Notes: generated by a model not told the origin, from the sequence alone. A DNA stretch of 64,000 bases from Alphaproteobacteria bacterium (GCA_037200445.1 JBBCGH010000001.1:2790001-2854000), one strand, 5' to 3'; shown: positions 26,387-35,491, counted from the first letter of the stretch. Translations and numbers: made by a program.

Positions 26387-27168
26387 ATGCAAACCAAAGC
26401 CATCGCGCTTGCGGGCGCGCTGATCGCTTCGCTTGGCGTCGTCAGTACGGCGAATGCCGCATCCATCATCGGTCTGATCGACGGCAAGTCGCTGGTCTGG
26501 ATCGATCCGTCCACCAAGAAGGTCACCGGCAAGGCCGACATCAAGGGCGCCGCGTCCGTGGTCGGTATCGATGTCCGTCCGGCAGACGGAATGCTTTACG
26601 CGGTCACCGCCGATGGCGGCATCTACACGGTCGATGCCAAGACCGGGCAGGCCACGATGAAGAGCAAGCTGTCCGAGACGCTCAAGTCCGGCGTCACCGT
26701 TACGGTCGATTTCAACCCGGTGGCGGATCGCCTGCGCGTCATCACGTCGGACGGCACGAGCCTGCGCGTCAACGTCGACGACGGCAAGGTGACGGTCGAT
26801 GGTTCGCTCAAGTTCAGGGACGGCGATGCCACGCCGGCAAGACGCCGATGGTGGTCGCGGGGGCCTACACGAATTCGGCCAATCCGAAACCAAGCGCGAC
26901 CGCGCTCTACGATATCGATGCGACGACCGGCTCGCTGGTGTCGCAGGCGCCGCCGAACGACGGCGTGCTGAACACGATCGGTTCGCTCGGCATCAAGCTC
27001 AACGGCGCCGTTGCCTTCAACATCGTCAACAAGGGCGAGGACAACGCCGCGTGGCTCGCGACCGGCGGCCTGCTCTATTCGGTCGATCTGAAAACCGGCA
27101 AGGCCACGTCTGCCGGCAAGCTCGAAGGCGTGATCGGAAAGCTCACCGACATCGCGTGGGTGGATTGA
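26387..27168 (+). pseudogene. DUF4394 secreted protein, frameshifted
   Basis: A signal peptide (MQTKAIALAGALIASLGVVSTANA) leads a beta-propeller-like DUF4394 domain: SIIGLIDGKSLVWIDPSTKK, GIDVRPADGMLYAVTADGGIY, VTVDFNPVADRLRVITSDGT. After KFRDGDA at about 26829 the frame is lost; the next frame continues AGKTPMVVAGAYTNSA, LYDIDATTGSLVSQAPPNDG, LNTIGSLGIKL to the stop at 27168. One missing base near 26830-26835 (GCCACGCC where GCCAACGCC would give the expected DANAGKTP) explains the break; restored length is 260 residues. It is either a recent pseudogene or a sequencing error. Function unknown; family members are exported. Confidence 0.85.
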
Positions 27169-27240
27169 TCAACGTCAGAAAGTGTTGACCGGGCCGTTCA
27201 AGGTGTCCCCCCGCAAGGTTGGATGGCTCGCTCATCGCCC

Positions 27241-27263
27241 GCCCGCTGCACCCCGCAGCGGGC
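27241..27263. terminator. Hairpin between convergent DUF4394 and SOD genes
   Basis: GCCCGCTGC-ACCCC-GCAGCGGGC, a perfect 9-bp stem with a 5-base loop. The T-tract after it is weak (CGGTGCTTTA), so it may be a poor intrinsic terminator for the plus-strand gene. Confidence 0.5.
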
Positions 27264-27284
27264 CGGTGCTTTACTGCGGTGGAA

Positions 27285-27998
27285 TTAGCCCATCGCCTTC
27301 TTGAAATTCTCCGCCGCCTTGTCCCAGTTGACCACGTTCCACCAGGCCTTGATGTAGTCAGGCCGGCGGTTCTGGTATTTCAGATAATAGGCGTGCTCCC
27401 AGACATCGACGCCGATCACCGGCTTGGCGCCGACTGCAATCGGCGTGTCCTGGTTCGCGGTCGAAACGATTTCCAGTTTCCTGTCCTTGTTCACGACGAG
27501 CCAGGCCCAGCCCGAACCGAAACGGCCGATACCGGCGCGCGAGAGCGCGTCCTTGAAATCGTCGGTGTCCTTCCACGAGCCCGCGATGGCGGTTTTCAAC
27601 TCGCCCGGCGCCTCCTTGGCACCGCCCGGCGTCATCAGCTGCCAGAAGAAGGTGTGGTTGTAGTGGCCGCCGAGATTGTTCTTCACCGCCTGCTGGATCT
27701 GCAGCGGCAGGTAGGCGGAATCGGCCAGCGTTTTCTCGATCGGCGTGGTTCCGAGTTCTGGACGTCCTTGGCGAAGTTGTTGCACGCCGCCACGTAGGCG
27801 GCGTGGTGCCGGTCATGATGGATCATCATGGTCTGCGCATCGATGTGCGGTTCGAGCGCGTCGTTGGCGTAACCGAGCGGCGGGCAGCTTGAAAGGGCCA
27901 TCGGGAGGTTGCGCCTGGGCGAAGGCAGGGGCGCGCAAGATGCCGGCGGCCAAGGCAGCGGTGCCGGCGAGGAGCCTGAGGCTTTCGCGTCTGTTCAT
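27285..27998 (-). pseudogene. Exported Fe/Mn superoxide dismutase, two compensating frameshifts
   Basis: Three minus-strand pieces make one 237-residue SOD. Piece 1 (from 27998) is a Tat-like signal, [20 protein letters not shown], ending GPFKLP. Piece 2 holds [20 protein letters not shown] and [20 protein letters not shown], including the first metal His ligands. Piece 3 runs [40 protein letters not shown] and GVDVWEHAYYLKYQNRRPDY, with the Asp and His ligands. One extra base in the GGG run at about 27882-27884 and one missing base near 27760 account for the breaks and cancel in total length. The enzyme would dismutate superoxide in the periplasm. Sequencing error or pseudogene cannot be separated here. 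Confidence 0.85.
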
Positions 27999-28190
27999 GT
28001 CGGGGGTCCTTTGGTGAGATGAGCGGGCGTGGCGTCGAAACGCCGCTTACTTGGCGCGGGCTGCCCTCGGGGCTAGAACGCCTAGTTCCCCTGGTCGTTC
28101 AATCGAGCGGCGGATAGGACGCAGACACATTGATGTGATGCTGCGGAAAGCTGTCACAAATATCTGATTTTTCTGACATTGGAGGCTGCG

Positions 28191-28762
28191 ATGGCCGAGG
28201 TGACCCACAATCCGATGGTGCTGCCTGACGATCTGCCGACGCCACCGGACGATGGCGCTGCGCGGCATCTGACCGGCTTTAAACTCCCGGATATCGCGTT
28301 GCCGGCGACCGACGGCAGTTCGGTGAACCTCGCCCGGCTTGCCGGTCGCACTGTCGTCTACGTCTATCCGCGCACCGGCCGGCGGGGCAGGCGCTGCCGA
28401 CCGGATGGGACGACATCCCGGGCGCGCGTGGGTGCACGCCCCAGTCCTGCGGCTTCCGGGATCATTTTGCCCAACTCAAGCGGCTCGGCGTCGCACAACT
28501 CTACGGCTTGTCGACGCAGGACACGGCGTATCAGCGCGAAGCCGTCGAGCGGCTGCATCTGCCGTTCGCGATCCTCTCCGACGCAGAGTTCAAGCTCACG
28601 CGTTCGCTCAACCTGCCGACCTTCGCGGTCGACGGCATGACGCTGATCAAGCGCATGGCCTGGGTGATCGAAAATGGCACGATCGCGAAGGTGTTCTATC
28701 CGGTGTTTCCGCCGGACAGGAGCGCCGAGGACGTGGTCAACTGGCTTCACGCATCCAGGTAA
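28191..28762 (+). pseudogene. Peroxiredoxin (AhpC/TSA type), frameshifted
   Basis: The frame from the ATG at 28191 (GGAGG upstream) gives FKLPDIALPATDGSSVNLARL and VVYVYPRTGR, then fails. The next frame carries WDDIPGARGCTPQSCGFRDH (peroxidatic Cys in GCTPQSC), AQLKRLGVAQLYGLSTQD, ILSDAEFKLTRSLNLPTFAV and VNWLHASR to the stop at 28762. One base missing near 28383 (CGGCGGGG for CGGCCGGGG) restores a 190-residue thioredoxin-fold peroxidase that would reduce H2O2 or organic peroxides. It is divergent from the SOD gene across ~190 bases, so the two were probably co-regulated in oxidative stress. Its 3' end overlaps that of the UDG gene. Confidence 0.85.
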
Positions 28763-29394
28763 GCGCGCACGTCCGCGAACACCTTGCGGAACATCTCGGT
28801 CGTCAGCACGCCGGTGTTGGTGTTGTAGCGCGAGCAGTGATAGCTATCGAACAGCGCAAGATCGCCGATCTGATGCCGTGAGCCGTGCCCGAAAGGCACG
28901 GCGGAAGGCTTCTGTCCAAGCGCGCGCACGGTCGAGTCATGCGAGATGCGCCCCAGCATGACGACGGCGCGCAAATTCGGCATGCCCGGGAGGCGGCGCA
29001 CCAGAAACGCATCGCGGCACGTCTTGATTTCCGCCGGCGTCGGCTTGTTCTCCGGCGGCACGCAGTGAACGGCATTTGTGATCCGCGCGCCGATCAACGT
29101 CAGGCCGTCGTCCGGCCGCTCATCGTAGTGGCCGCGCGCGAAGCCGAAGTCGATCAGCGTCTCGTAGAGCAGGTCGCCCGCGTAGTCGCCGGTGAATGGG
29201 CGCCCGGTCCGGTTTGCGCCGCGCAGGCCGGGGGCGAGGCCGACGATCAGGAGCCGCGCGTCGATCGGCCCGAAGGAATGGACCGGGGCGTTGAACCAGT
29301 CAGGCTCCTTTATGCGCCACTGGTCGCGAAACGCGACGAGACGCGGGCAGAGCGGACAATCCTGCGGCGGCTCGCTGTCTTCTGATTTGCGCAT
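28747..29394 (-). CDS. Uracil-DNA glycosylase, family 5 (UDGb-like)
   Basis: 215 residues. Removes uracil, and in this family some other deaminated bases, from DNA to start base-excision repair. The Fe-S cluster Cys pair C13-P-L-C16 near the N-terminus, motif A LLIVGLAPGLRGANRTGRPF with the FTGDYAG extension, the ITNAVHCVPPENKPTP motif with another cluster Cys, and DSYHCSRYNTNTG near the end all fit the family 4/5 group; GLAPGxxGAN favours family 5. The start ATG at 29394 lies inside a degenerate copy of the palindromic repeat, and there is no good ribosome-binding site. Its 3' end overlaps the peroxiredoxin gene by 16 bases. Confidence 0.88.
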   Translation of the reverse strand: MRKSEDSEPPQDCPLCPRLVAFRDQWRIKEPDWFNAPVHSFGPIDARLLIVGLAPGLRGANRTGRPFTGDYAGDLLYETLIDFGFARGHYDERPDDGLTLIGARITNAVHCVPPENKPTPAEIKTCRDAFLVRRLPGMPNLRAVVMLGRISHDSTVRALGQKPSAVPFGHGSRHQIGDLALFDSYHCSRYNTNTGVLTTEMFRKVFADVRAYLDA

Positions 29395-29438
29395 GATCTT
29401 GTTCGCCGAACCGATGCCCACTTCGGCGGATCATGCGC
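29389..29438. repeat. Degenerate palindromic repeat, copy F
   Basis: GCGCATGATC at the left and GATCATGCGC at the right are a perfect 10-bp inverted repeat, with GCCGAA/TTCGGC inside. This is the same architecture as the repeat at 1215, but the core sequence differs. The start codon of the UDG gene is within the left arm. Confidence 0.65.
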
Positions 29439-29446
29439 GCGCGGCG

Positions 29447-30106
29447 TTATTCTTCGTCAAAGTCCTCGTCCGCGGCACCGGCCCGCTGCGGGGCGGGCGC
29501 GGTGGGGCGCTGGAGGAATGACGGGGTGTGACCGCGCTCGCCGCGCTGATCGTCGCGCGGCGGGCGCGCCGTGCGCTCGCCCGGATCGCGGCCGATCTTG
29601 CCCTGCAATTCCACGATGTCGAGGAAGATGTCGGCCTGGCGGCGCAGTTCGTCCGCGACCATCGGCGGCTGAGTGGAGATCGTGGACACCACCGTCACGC
29701 GCACGCCCTTGCGCTGGATGGCCTCGACCAGCGAGCGGAAATCACCGTCGCCGGAGAACAGCAAGATATGGTCGACATGCGGCGCGATTTCCATCGCATG
29801 CACCGCAAGCTCGATGTCCATGCTCCCTTTCACCTTGCGGCGGCCGGACTGGTCGACGAACTCCTTGGTCGCCTTGGTGACGACGGTGTAGCCGTTGTAG
29901 TCGAGCCAATCGATCAGGGGGCGGATCGAGGAATACTCCTGGTCCTCCACGACAGCGGTAAAATAAAATGCCCGCAGCAGATAACCGCGCGACTGAAACT
30001 CACGCAGCAGCCGCTTGTAGTCGATGTCGAAGCCCAGCGTCTTTGCGGTGGCATAAAGATTGGCGCCGTCGATGAACAGCGCGCTTTTCTCGGAGGGGAC
30101 GGCCAT
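29447..30106 (-). CDS. NYN domain protein (LabA/DUF88 family)
   Basis: 219 residues. The first ~165 residues are a PIN-like NYN nuclease domain: ALFIDGANLYATAKTLG (first catalytic Asp), the FYFTAVVEDQEY strand, WLDYNGYTVVTKATKEF, GSMDIELAVHAMEIAPHVDHILLFSGDGDF (second acidic cluster, SGDGDF) and VRVTVVSTISTQPPMVADELRRQAD. Members are predicted RNases. The remaining ~50 residues are a disordered Arg/Pro-rich tail (RTARPPRDDQRGERGH) ending in acidic DEDFDEE. It sits divergent from rpoZ, which is a conserved position in Rhizobiales as far as I recall. Target RNA unknown. Confidence 0.85.
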   Translation of the reverse strand: MAVPSEKSALFIDGANLYATAKTLGFDIDYKRLLREFQSRGYLLRAFYFTAVVEDQEYSSIRPLIDWLDYNGYTVVTKATKEFVDQSGRRKVKGSMDIELAVHAMEIAPHVDHILLFSGDGDFRSLVEAIQRKGVRVTVVSTISTQPPMVADELRRQADIFLDIVELQGKIGRDPGERTARPPRDDQRGERGHTPSFLQRPTAPAPQRAGAADEDFDEE

Positions 30107-30406
30107 CAGGATGTCTCAACTCAAGGCAATGCGACCCGCGGGGGAGGGCGATGCGCGCGCCGGACCCGATGATCCTCATGTCACGGAATATCGTCGGCAC
30201 CGCAAAAAGTGCCGCCGAGCTGAACCGGGCCAGTTCTCGCGGTCGAAATGCGCAATGACTTTGAGCCGGGCACCGGAACTATGACAGAAGTGCTAACAGA
30301 GGGCCGCGGGCGCGCCAAGCCCCTAAAAAGTCGACCCTTGCGCTTTGGGCCCTGCCGGAATACCTAGACGGCGAATTAGCCGACAATTTCACATAGGAGC
30401 GCCGCG
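30107..30406. other. Divergent control region of the NYN gene and rpoZ
   Basis: 300 bases with no gene. It holds the rpoZ promoter candidate at 30338-30366 and the rpoZ ribosome-binding site TAGGAG (30394-30399). The left half is the upstream region of the NYN-domain gene and shows no clear motif. Confidence 0.45.
30338..30366 (+). promoter_or_regulatory. Candidate sigma-70 promoter of rpoZ
   Basis: TTGCGC at 30338-30343 and TACCTA at 30361-30366 are separated by exactly 17 bases and lie about 40 bases upstream of the rpoZ start. Alphaproteobacterial housekeeping promoters often have TTGCGC-like -35 boxes. Not tested. Confidence 0.45.
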
Positions 30407-30820
30407 ATGGCTCGTGTCACCGTGGAAGACTGCATCGACAAGGTCGAAAACCGGTTTGATCTCGTATTGCTGGCGAGCCACCGCGCCCGCATGGTCTCCT
30501 CCGGAGCCCCGATTACCATCGAGCGCGACAACGACAAGAACCCTGTCGTGGCGCTGCGCGAGATCGCCGACGAGACGATTTCGCCGGGTGACCTACGGGA
30601 AGACCTGATCCACTCGCTGCAGAAGTACGTCGAAGTGGACGAGCCGGAGCCCGAATCGGTGCCGCTCATCGGCGCTTCCGGCGGCAGTGTCGATGCCGAC
30701 GATACCGAGGTTACGACCGATCGGATGACCGAGGAAGAACTGCTCAAGGGCCTCGAGGGCCTCGCGCCTCCGGAGGAGAAGCCGGAGCCCGAGATCGAGG
30801 TCGGCGACGAAGACCTCTAA
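30407..30820 (+). CDS. rpoZ: DNA-directed RNA polymerase omega subunit
   Basis: 137 residues. Omega folds onto beta-prime and helps assemble RNA polymerase. The N-terminal [24 protein letters not shown], then [10 protein letters not shown] and [14 protein letters not shown], are typical; the C-terminal ~60 residues are an acidic Glu/Asp/Pro tail, which alphaproteobacteria often have. A strong terminator follows the stop codon. The next gene is rsh, and this rpoZ-rsh order is conserved and reflects the link between omega and ppGpp. The terminator means that rsh probably has its own promoter or relies on read-through. Confidence 0.95.
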   Translation: MARVTVEDCIDKVENRFDLVLLASHRARMVSSGAPITIERDNDKNPVVALREIADETISPGDLREDLIHSLQKYVEVDEPEPESVPLIGASGGSVDADDTEVTTDRMTEEELLKGLEGLAPPEEKPEPEIEVGDEDL

Positions 30821-30840
30821 AGGCTGCGGCAGTCCCGTTG

Positions 30841-30873
30841 AACGGCCCGGCAAGCCCGGGCCGTTTTGTTTTT
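30841..30873 (+). terminator. Rho-independent terminator after rpoZ
   Basis: AACGGCCCGG-CAAGC-CCGGGCCGTT, a perfect 10-bp stem, followed by TTGTTTTT. It lies 20 bases past the rpoZ stop. Confidence 0.92.
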
Positions 30874-30972
30874 CGGGCTGCTCTCACGCAAACGCGTTGC
30901 CCGAACGGCAATATCCCGTGATATTCTGTGCGACCAGCCGCCGCGCATCGGCGTGGCGGCCCAAGGAATTGC

Positions 30973-33327
30973 ATGGCCCGCGCGCAGACCGATCTGCCCC
31001 GCCCACAGAACCAGCGGCCCTCGCAGCGCATGGCCGATGCGCCGCCCATCGCCCCCGTCGTTGCCGAGCCGCCGAAGCGGCGCAAGCCGCGGATGATGCG
31101 GCAATACGATCTGATCGATCGGGTCAAAAACTACAATCCGAACGCCAACGAGGACCTGCTCAACCGCGCCTACGTGTACGCGATGAAAGCACACGGCACC
31201 CAGACGCGGGCCTCGGGCGATCCCTATTTCTCGCACCCGCTCGAAGTCGCCGCGATCCTGACCGACCTCAAGCTCGATGACGCCACCATCGTGGCGGCGT
31301 TGCTGCACGACACGATCGAGGACACCGCCGCAACCAAGGCCGAGATCGACGAGAAGTTCGGTCCCGAAATCGGCGCGCTGGTCGATGGCCTGACCAAGCT
31401 GAAGAAACTCGACCTCGTCACGCGCGAGGCGAAGCAGGCCGAGAATCTGCGCAAGCTGCTGCTCGCGATCGCCGCCGACGTGCGCGTGCTGCTGATCAAG
31501 CTCGCCGACCGCCTGCACAACATGCGCACGCTCGACTTCATGCCGGTCGAGGCGCGGCGGCGCACCGCCGAGGAAACGCTCGACATCTATGCGCCGCTCG
31601 CCGGCCGAATGGGCATGCACGAGATGCGCGAGGAGCTCGAGAACCTGGCGTTCCACGAGCTCAATCCCGAGGCATTCGAGGTGATCTGCGAGCGGCTCGC
31701 GGCGCTCGCGGCGCGCAGCAAGAGCGTGGTGACCGAGATCGAGCGGCAACTCACCAAGAAGCTCGCCGACCGCGGCATCGTCGCCGAGGTCACGGGACGG
31801 CAGAAGCGCCCCTATTCGACCTGGCGCAAGATGGAGCGCAAGTCGATCGGCTTCGAGCAGCTGTCCGACCTCGTCGGATACCGCGTGCTCGTCGACACGG
31901 TCGAGGAGTGCTACCAGGCACTCGGTGTCGTGCATACGACGTGGCAGATGATCCCGTCGCGCTTCAAGGACTACATCTCGACGCCGAAGCAGAACGACTA
32001 TCGCTCGCTGCACACCACGATCGTCGGGCCCGGCAAGCAGCGCGTCGAACTGCAGATCCGCACCCGCGACATGCACGAGATCGCCGAATACGGGATCGCG
32101 GCGCACGCACTTTACAAGGACGGGCACGGCTCGCCCTCGGAAATGCTCTCGCGCGAAAGCAGTGCCTACGCCTGGCTGCGCCATACCATCGAGTTGCTGG
32201 CGGAGGGGTCGAACCCGGAAGAGTTCCTCGAGCACACCAAGCTGGAGCTGTTCCACGACCAGGTGTTCTGCTTCACGCCCAAGGGCCGTCTGATCGCGCT
32301 GCCGCGCAAGGCGACGGCGATCGACTTTGCCTATGCGGTGCATACCGACGTCGGCAATAGCGCGGTCGGCGCCAAGATCAACGGCAAGATCGCGCCGCTT
32401 GTCTCGGAGCTCGCGAACGGCGACGAGGTAGAAATCGCTGCGTCGAAATCGCAGACGTCGCCGCCCGCCGCATGGGAATCGGTGGTGGTCACCGGCAAGG
32501 CGCGCGCCGCGATCAGGCGCGCGACGCGCGCGGCGGTGCGCACGCAATACGTCGGGTTCGGGCGGCAGATGGTCGAGCGCCTCTTCCATCGTGCCAAGAA
32601 GGATTATTCGGACGAGAAGTTGCAGGGCGCGCTGCCGCGGCTTGCGCGTCACTCGGTCGACGAGGTGATGGCGGCGGTCGGGCGCGGCGAGATGCGCGCC
32701 TCCGACGTCGCGCGAGCGATGTACCCTGATTACAAGGAGGAGCGTGTCGCCCGTGTCGCCCCGCCGAAGCCGGAAAGCGGCTGGTTCGGTCTCAGCAAGG
32801 TCAAATCGCTGATCTTCCGCGTGCCGGACGGCAAGGATGTGAGCGGCGCGATCCCGATCCGCGGCGTGTCGGGGGAGTTGCCGGTGCGCTTTGCGCCGAA
32901 CGGCGGTGCCGTGCCGGGCGACCGCATCGTCGGCATCATGACGCCGGGCGAGGGGATCACGATCTACCCGATCCAGTCGCCCGCGCTGAAAGCCTTCGAG
33001 GAGACGCCCGACAACTGGCTCGACGTGCGCTGGGATGTCGAGGAGGAGAGCCCGCAGCGTTTCCCGGCGCGCATCAAGGTGCATTCGGTCAACGAGCCGG
33101 GCACGCTCGCCCAGGTCGCCCAGGTGATCGCCGAGCACGACGGCAACATCGATAATGTGCGCATGCAGCGCGGCTCTCCGGATTTCACCGAACTCCTGAT
33201 CGATCTCGAGGTCTACGACCTCAAGCACCTCAATGCGATCATCGCGCAGCTCAAGGCGAAGGAGGTCGTCGCCAGGGTCGAGCGGGGTGAACGAGTAGTT
33301 CCGGGCAAGTCGCCATTACCACAATGA
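30973..33327 (+). CDS. rsh: Bifunctional (p)ppGpp synthetase/hydrolase
   Basis: 784 residues of the RelA/SpoT family, the master enzyme of the stringent response. Order of domains: a basic Pro-rich start, HD hydrolase (SHPLEVAAILTDLKLDDATI, then ALLHDTIEDT with the catalytic HD), synthetase (DLVGYRVLVDTVEECYQALG and SRFKDYISTPKQNDYRSLHT), TGS (VFCFTPKGRLIALPRKATAI) and a C-terminal ACT domain (IKVHSVNEPGTLAQVAQVIA). The RFKD motif in the synthetase is the form seen in bifunctional enzymes, where RelA-type monofunctional ones have EFDD. The ATG at 30973 has AAGGA ahead; internal ATGs at 31030 and 31093 are alternatives, the last giving the canonical MMRQYDLIDRV start. Confidence 0.95.
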   Translation: MARAQTDLPRPQNQRPSQRMADAPPIAPVVAEPPKRRKPRMMRQYDLIDRVKNYNPNANEDLLNRAYVYAMKAHGTQTRASGDPYFSHPLEVAAILTDLKLDDATIVAALLHDTIEDTAATKAEIDEKFGPEIGALVDGLTKLKKLDLVTREAKQAENLRKLLLAIAADVRVLLIKLADRLHNMRTLDFMPVEARRRTAEETLDIYAPLAGRMGMHEMREELENLAFHELNPEAFEVICERLAALAARSKSVVTEIERQLTKKLADRGIVAEVTGRQKRPYSTWRKMERKSIGFEQLSDLVGYRVLVDTVEECYQALGVVHTTWQMIPSRFKDYISTPKQNDYRSLHTTIVGPGKQRVELQIRTRDMHEIAEYGIAAHALYKDGHGSPSEMLSRESSAYAWLRHTIELLAEGSNPEEFLEHTKLELFHDQVFCFTPKGRLIALPRKATAIDFAYAVHTDVGNSAVGAKINGKIAPLVSELANGDEVEIAASKSQTSPPAAWESVVVTGKARAAIRRATRAAVRTQYVGFGRQMVERLFHRAKKDYSDEKLQGALPRLARHSVDEVMAAVGRGEMRASDVARAMYPDYKEERVARVAPPKPESGWFGLSKVKSLIFRVPDGKDVSGAIPIRGVSGELPVRFAPNGGAVPGDRIVGIMTPGEGITIYPIQSPALKAFEETPDNWLDVRWDVEEESPQRFPARIKVHSVNEPGTLAQVAQVIAEHDGNIDNVRMQRGSPDFTELLIDLEVYDLKHLNAIIAQLKAKEVVARVERGERVVPGKSPLPQ

Positions 33328-33366
33328 ATTTGACGCGCACGCTCCCGCTCGTGTTTGAGTCTTGAT

Positions 33367-34119
33367 ATGTCGGCAAACAAACTCCGCCTCGGCGTCAACA
33401 TCGATCACGTCGCGACCATCCGCAACGCGCGCGGCGGCAGGCACCCCGACCCGGTGAAGGCGGCGCTGCTCGCGGTCGAGGCCGGCGCCGACGGCATTAC
33501 GGCGCATCTGCGCGAGGACCGCCGCCATATCCGCGACGACGACATCACACGGCTTACGGCGCAGCTGACCAAGCCCTTGAACTTCGAGATGGCGGCGACG
33601 CGCGAGATGGTCGACATCGCGCTGAAAGCGCGGCCCCATGCCGCCTGCATTGTGCCGGAGCGGCGGCAGGAGTTGACCACCGAAGGCGGGCTCGACGTCG
33701 TGCGCCAGCACAATCACCTGGTGCCGGTCATTGCCGAACTAAAGGCGGCCGGCATCCGCGTCTCGCTGTTCATCGCGGCCGATCCAAAGCAGATCGAAAC
33801 GGCCGCCGAGGTCGGCGCGCCGGTGATCGAGATTCACACCGGCGCCTGGTGCGAAGCTGTCATCGACGGGCACGAAACCATGGCGGCGATGGAGTTCGAG
33901 CGCATCCGCAAGGGCGCAACACGCGCGAAATCGCTCGGGCTGGAAGTCCACGCGGGGCATGGGCTCGATCTTGCCACCGCCGAGACGATCGCGGCGCTGC
34001 CGGAGATCGTCGAACTCAATATCGGGCACTTCCTCGTCGGCGAAGCGATCTTGGGCGGCCTGTCCGGCACGGTGAAAGCCATGCGCGCCGCGATGGACCG
34101 AGGGCTGGCGCGCCGATGA
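33367..34119 (+). CDS. pdxJ: Pyridoxine 5'-phosphate synthase
   Basis: 250 residues, TIM barrel. Joins 1-deoxy-xylulose 5-phosphate and 3-amino-2-oxopropyl phosphate to make pyridoxine 5'-phosphate, the last step of the DXP-dependent B6 route. Markers are [35 protein letters not shown] (active-site Glu), [28 protein letters not shown] and LEVHAGHGL (active-site His). The last base pairs overlap the start of acpS (GATGA, sharing 4 bases), so the two are translationally coupled. Confidence 0.96.
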   Translation: MSANKLRLGVNIDHVATIRNARGGRHPDPVKAALLAVEAGADGITAHLREDRRHIRDDDITRLTAQLTKPLNFEMAATREMVDIALKARPHAACIVPERRQELTTEGGLDVVRQHNHLVPVIAELKAAGIRVSLFIAADPKQIETAAEVGAPVIEIHTGAWCEAVIDGHETMAAMEFERIRKGATRAKSLGLEVHAGHGLDLATAETIAALPEIVELNIGHFLVGEAILGGLSGTVKAMRAAMDRGLARR

Positions 34120-34526
34120 TCATCGGCATCGGCTCGGACATCACCGACATCCGCCGCATCGAGAAGGTGATCGAGCGCCACGGCGAGCGCTTCCTGTCGC
34201 GCATCTTCACCGATACCGAACGCGCGCGGGCGGAGCGGCGCGCCAAGAGCGCGGAGACCTACGCGAAGCGCTTCGCCGCCAAGGAGGCCTGCGCCAAGGC
34301 GCTCGGCACCGGCATCCGGCAGGGGGTGTGGTGGCGCGATATGGGGGTGGTCAATCTCCCATCCGGACGCCCGACCATGAAACTGACCGGGGGCGCGGCG
34401 GCGCGTCTCGCCAAGCTCATTCCGCCCGGCCACGAGGCACGCATCGACGTAAGCATCACCGACGAATACCCGCTGGCGCAAGCGTTCGTCGTGATCTCGG
34501 TAGTGCCGGTTGGAACGCCGGGGTGA
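34116..34526 (+). CDS. acpS: Holo-[acyl-carrier-protein] synthase
   Basis: 136 residues. Transfers 4'-phosphopantetheine from CoA to apo-ACP. The family signature [18 protein letters not shown] (Mg-binding Asp8) opens the protein and [15 protein letters not shown] (Mg-binding Glu) follows. The C-terminal strand pattern [17 protein letters not shown] is normal. The ATG at 34116 overlaps the pdxJ stop codon; pdxJ-acpS-lepB-rnc-era is an old proteobacterial arrangement. Confidence 0.95.
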   Translation: MIIGIGSDITDIRRIEKVIERHGERFLSRIFTDTERARAERRAKSAETYAKRFAAKEACAKALGTGIRQGVWWRDMGVVNLPSGRPTMKLTGGAAARLAKLIPPGHEARIDVSITDEYPLAQAFVVISVVPVGTPG

Positions 34527-34726
34527 TTCTTCGCATCAATGCTCTGCGCTCGGACGCGACGAACGCGCGGCGCGGCAGGAACCTGAATACGATCAATACT
34601 TTGCAGTGATTTCGGCCGTGATCCGAGCATCGTGTAAGGCGGCCCGCCGTTCGTTGCGTGCGCCGCACTCACCCGTTACAAGGGCGGTCCGACGGTGGGG
34701 GCGCCACCAGACGAGCTTCAGAGGCC

Positions 34727-35491
34727 ATGCGCGTGACCACCACCGAACAAAAGCGGAAGGAAGGCGGATTCGCCGAAACGGTACGCGTGGTCGTCCACGC
34801 CCTGATCATCGCGGTCGTGATCCGGACTTTCCTGTTCCAGCCGTTCAATATCCCGTCCGGCTCGATGATGGCGACGCTGCTGATCGGCGACTATCTGTTC
34901 GTTTCCAAATACACGTACGGCTACAGCCGCTACTCGTTCCCGTTCTCGCCGCCGCTGTTTACCGGGCGCGACCCGATCCTCGGCAAGGGGCCGCAGCGCG
35001 GCGACGTGGTGGTGTTCCGCCTGCCGCGCGACGACACCACCGATTACATCAAGCGGGTCATCGGCTTGCCGGGCGACAAGATCCAGATGATCGACGGCGT
35101 GCTCAATATCAACGGCGAGCCGATCAAGCGCGAGCGTGCGGAAGATTTCGTCGGCACCGAGGACGGTCCGGGGATCAAGCGGATCAAGCGCTGGAGAGAG
35201 ACGCTGCCGAACGGCGTCGTCTATTACACGCTCGATCTGGTCGACAACTCGTTCTACGACAACACGCCGGTCTACACCGTTCCGCCCGACCACTACTTCA
35301 TGATGGGCGACAACCGCGACAACTCGACCGACAGCCGCGTGCTGAGCCAGGTCGGCTACGTGCCGATCGACAACATCGTCGGCCGCGCCGAGCTCATCTT
35401 CTTCTCGGTCGGCGAAGGCGAGCCCGCGTGGAAAGTGTGGCGCTGGCCATGGGTCGTGCGCTGGGACCGGTTGTTCACGATCGTTCGATGA
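34727..35491 (+). CDS. lepB: Signal peptidase I
   Basis: 254 residues. Cleaves Sec and Tat signal peptides on the periplasmic face of the inner membrane. One N-terminal span (VRVVVHALIIAVVIRTFLF) precedes the catalytic IPSGSM box (Ser46), GDYLFVSKYTYG, RGDVVVFRLP, the catalytic Lys109 in DYIKRVIGLPGD, and the box GDNRDNSTDSR. The start ATG at 34727 follows AGAGGCC; a GTG two codons later is possible. Its stop overlaps the rnc start (ATGA). Confidence 0.95.
   Translation: MRVTTTEQKRKEGGFAETVRVVVHALIIAVVIRTFLFQPFNIPSGSMMATLLIGDYLFVSKYTYGYSRYSFPFSPPLFTGRDPILGKGPQRGDVVVFRLPRDDTTDYIKRVIGLPGDKIQMIDGVLNINGEPIKRERAEDFVGTEDGPGIKRIKRWRETLPNGVVYYTLDLVDNSFYDNTPVYTVPPDHYFMMGDNRDNSTDSRVLSQVGYVPIDNIVGRAELIFFSVGEGEPAWKVWRWPWVVRWDRLFTIVR

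Noticed and set aside
30817-33228. 803-codon minus-strand frame opposite rsh
   Set aside because: The plus strand holds a complete RelA/SpoT protein with all motifs; the antisense frame has no domain and arises from codon bias.
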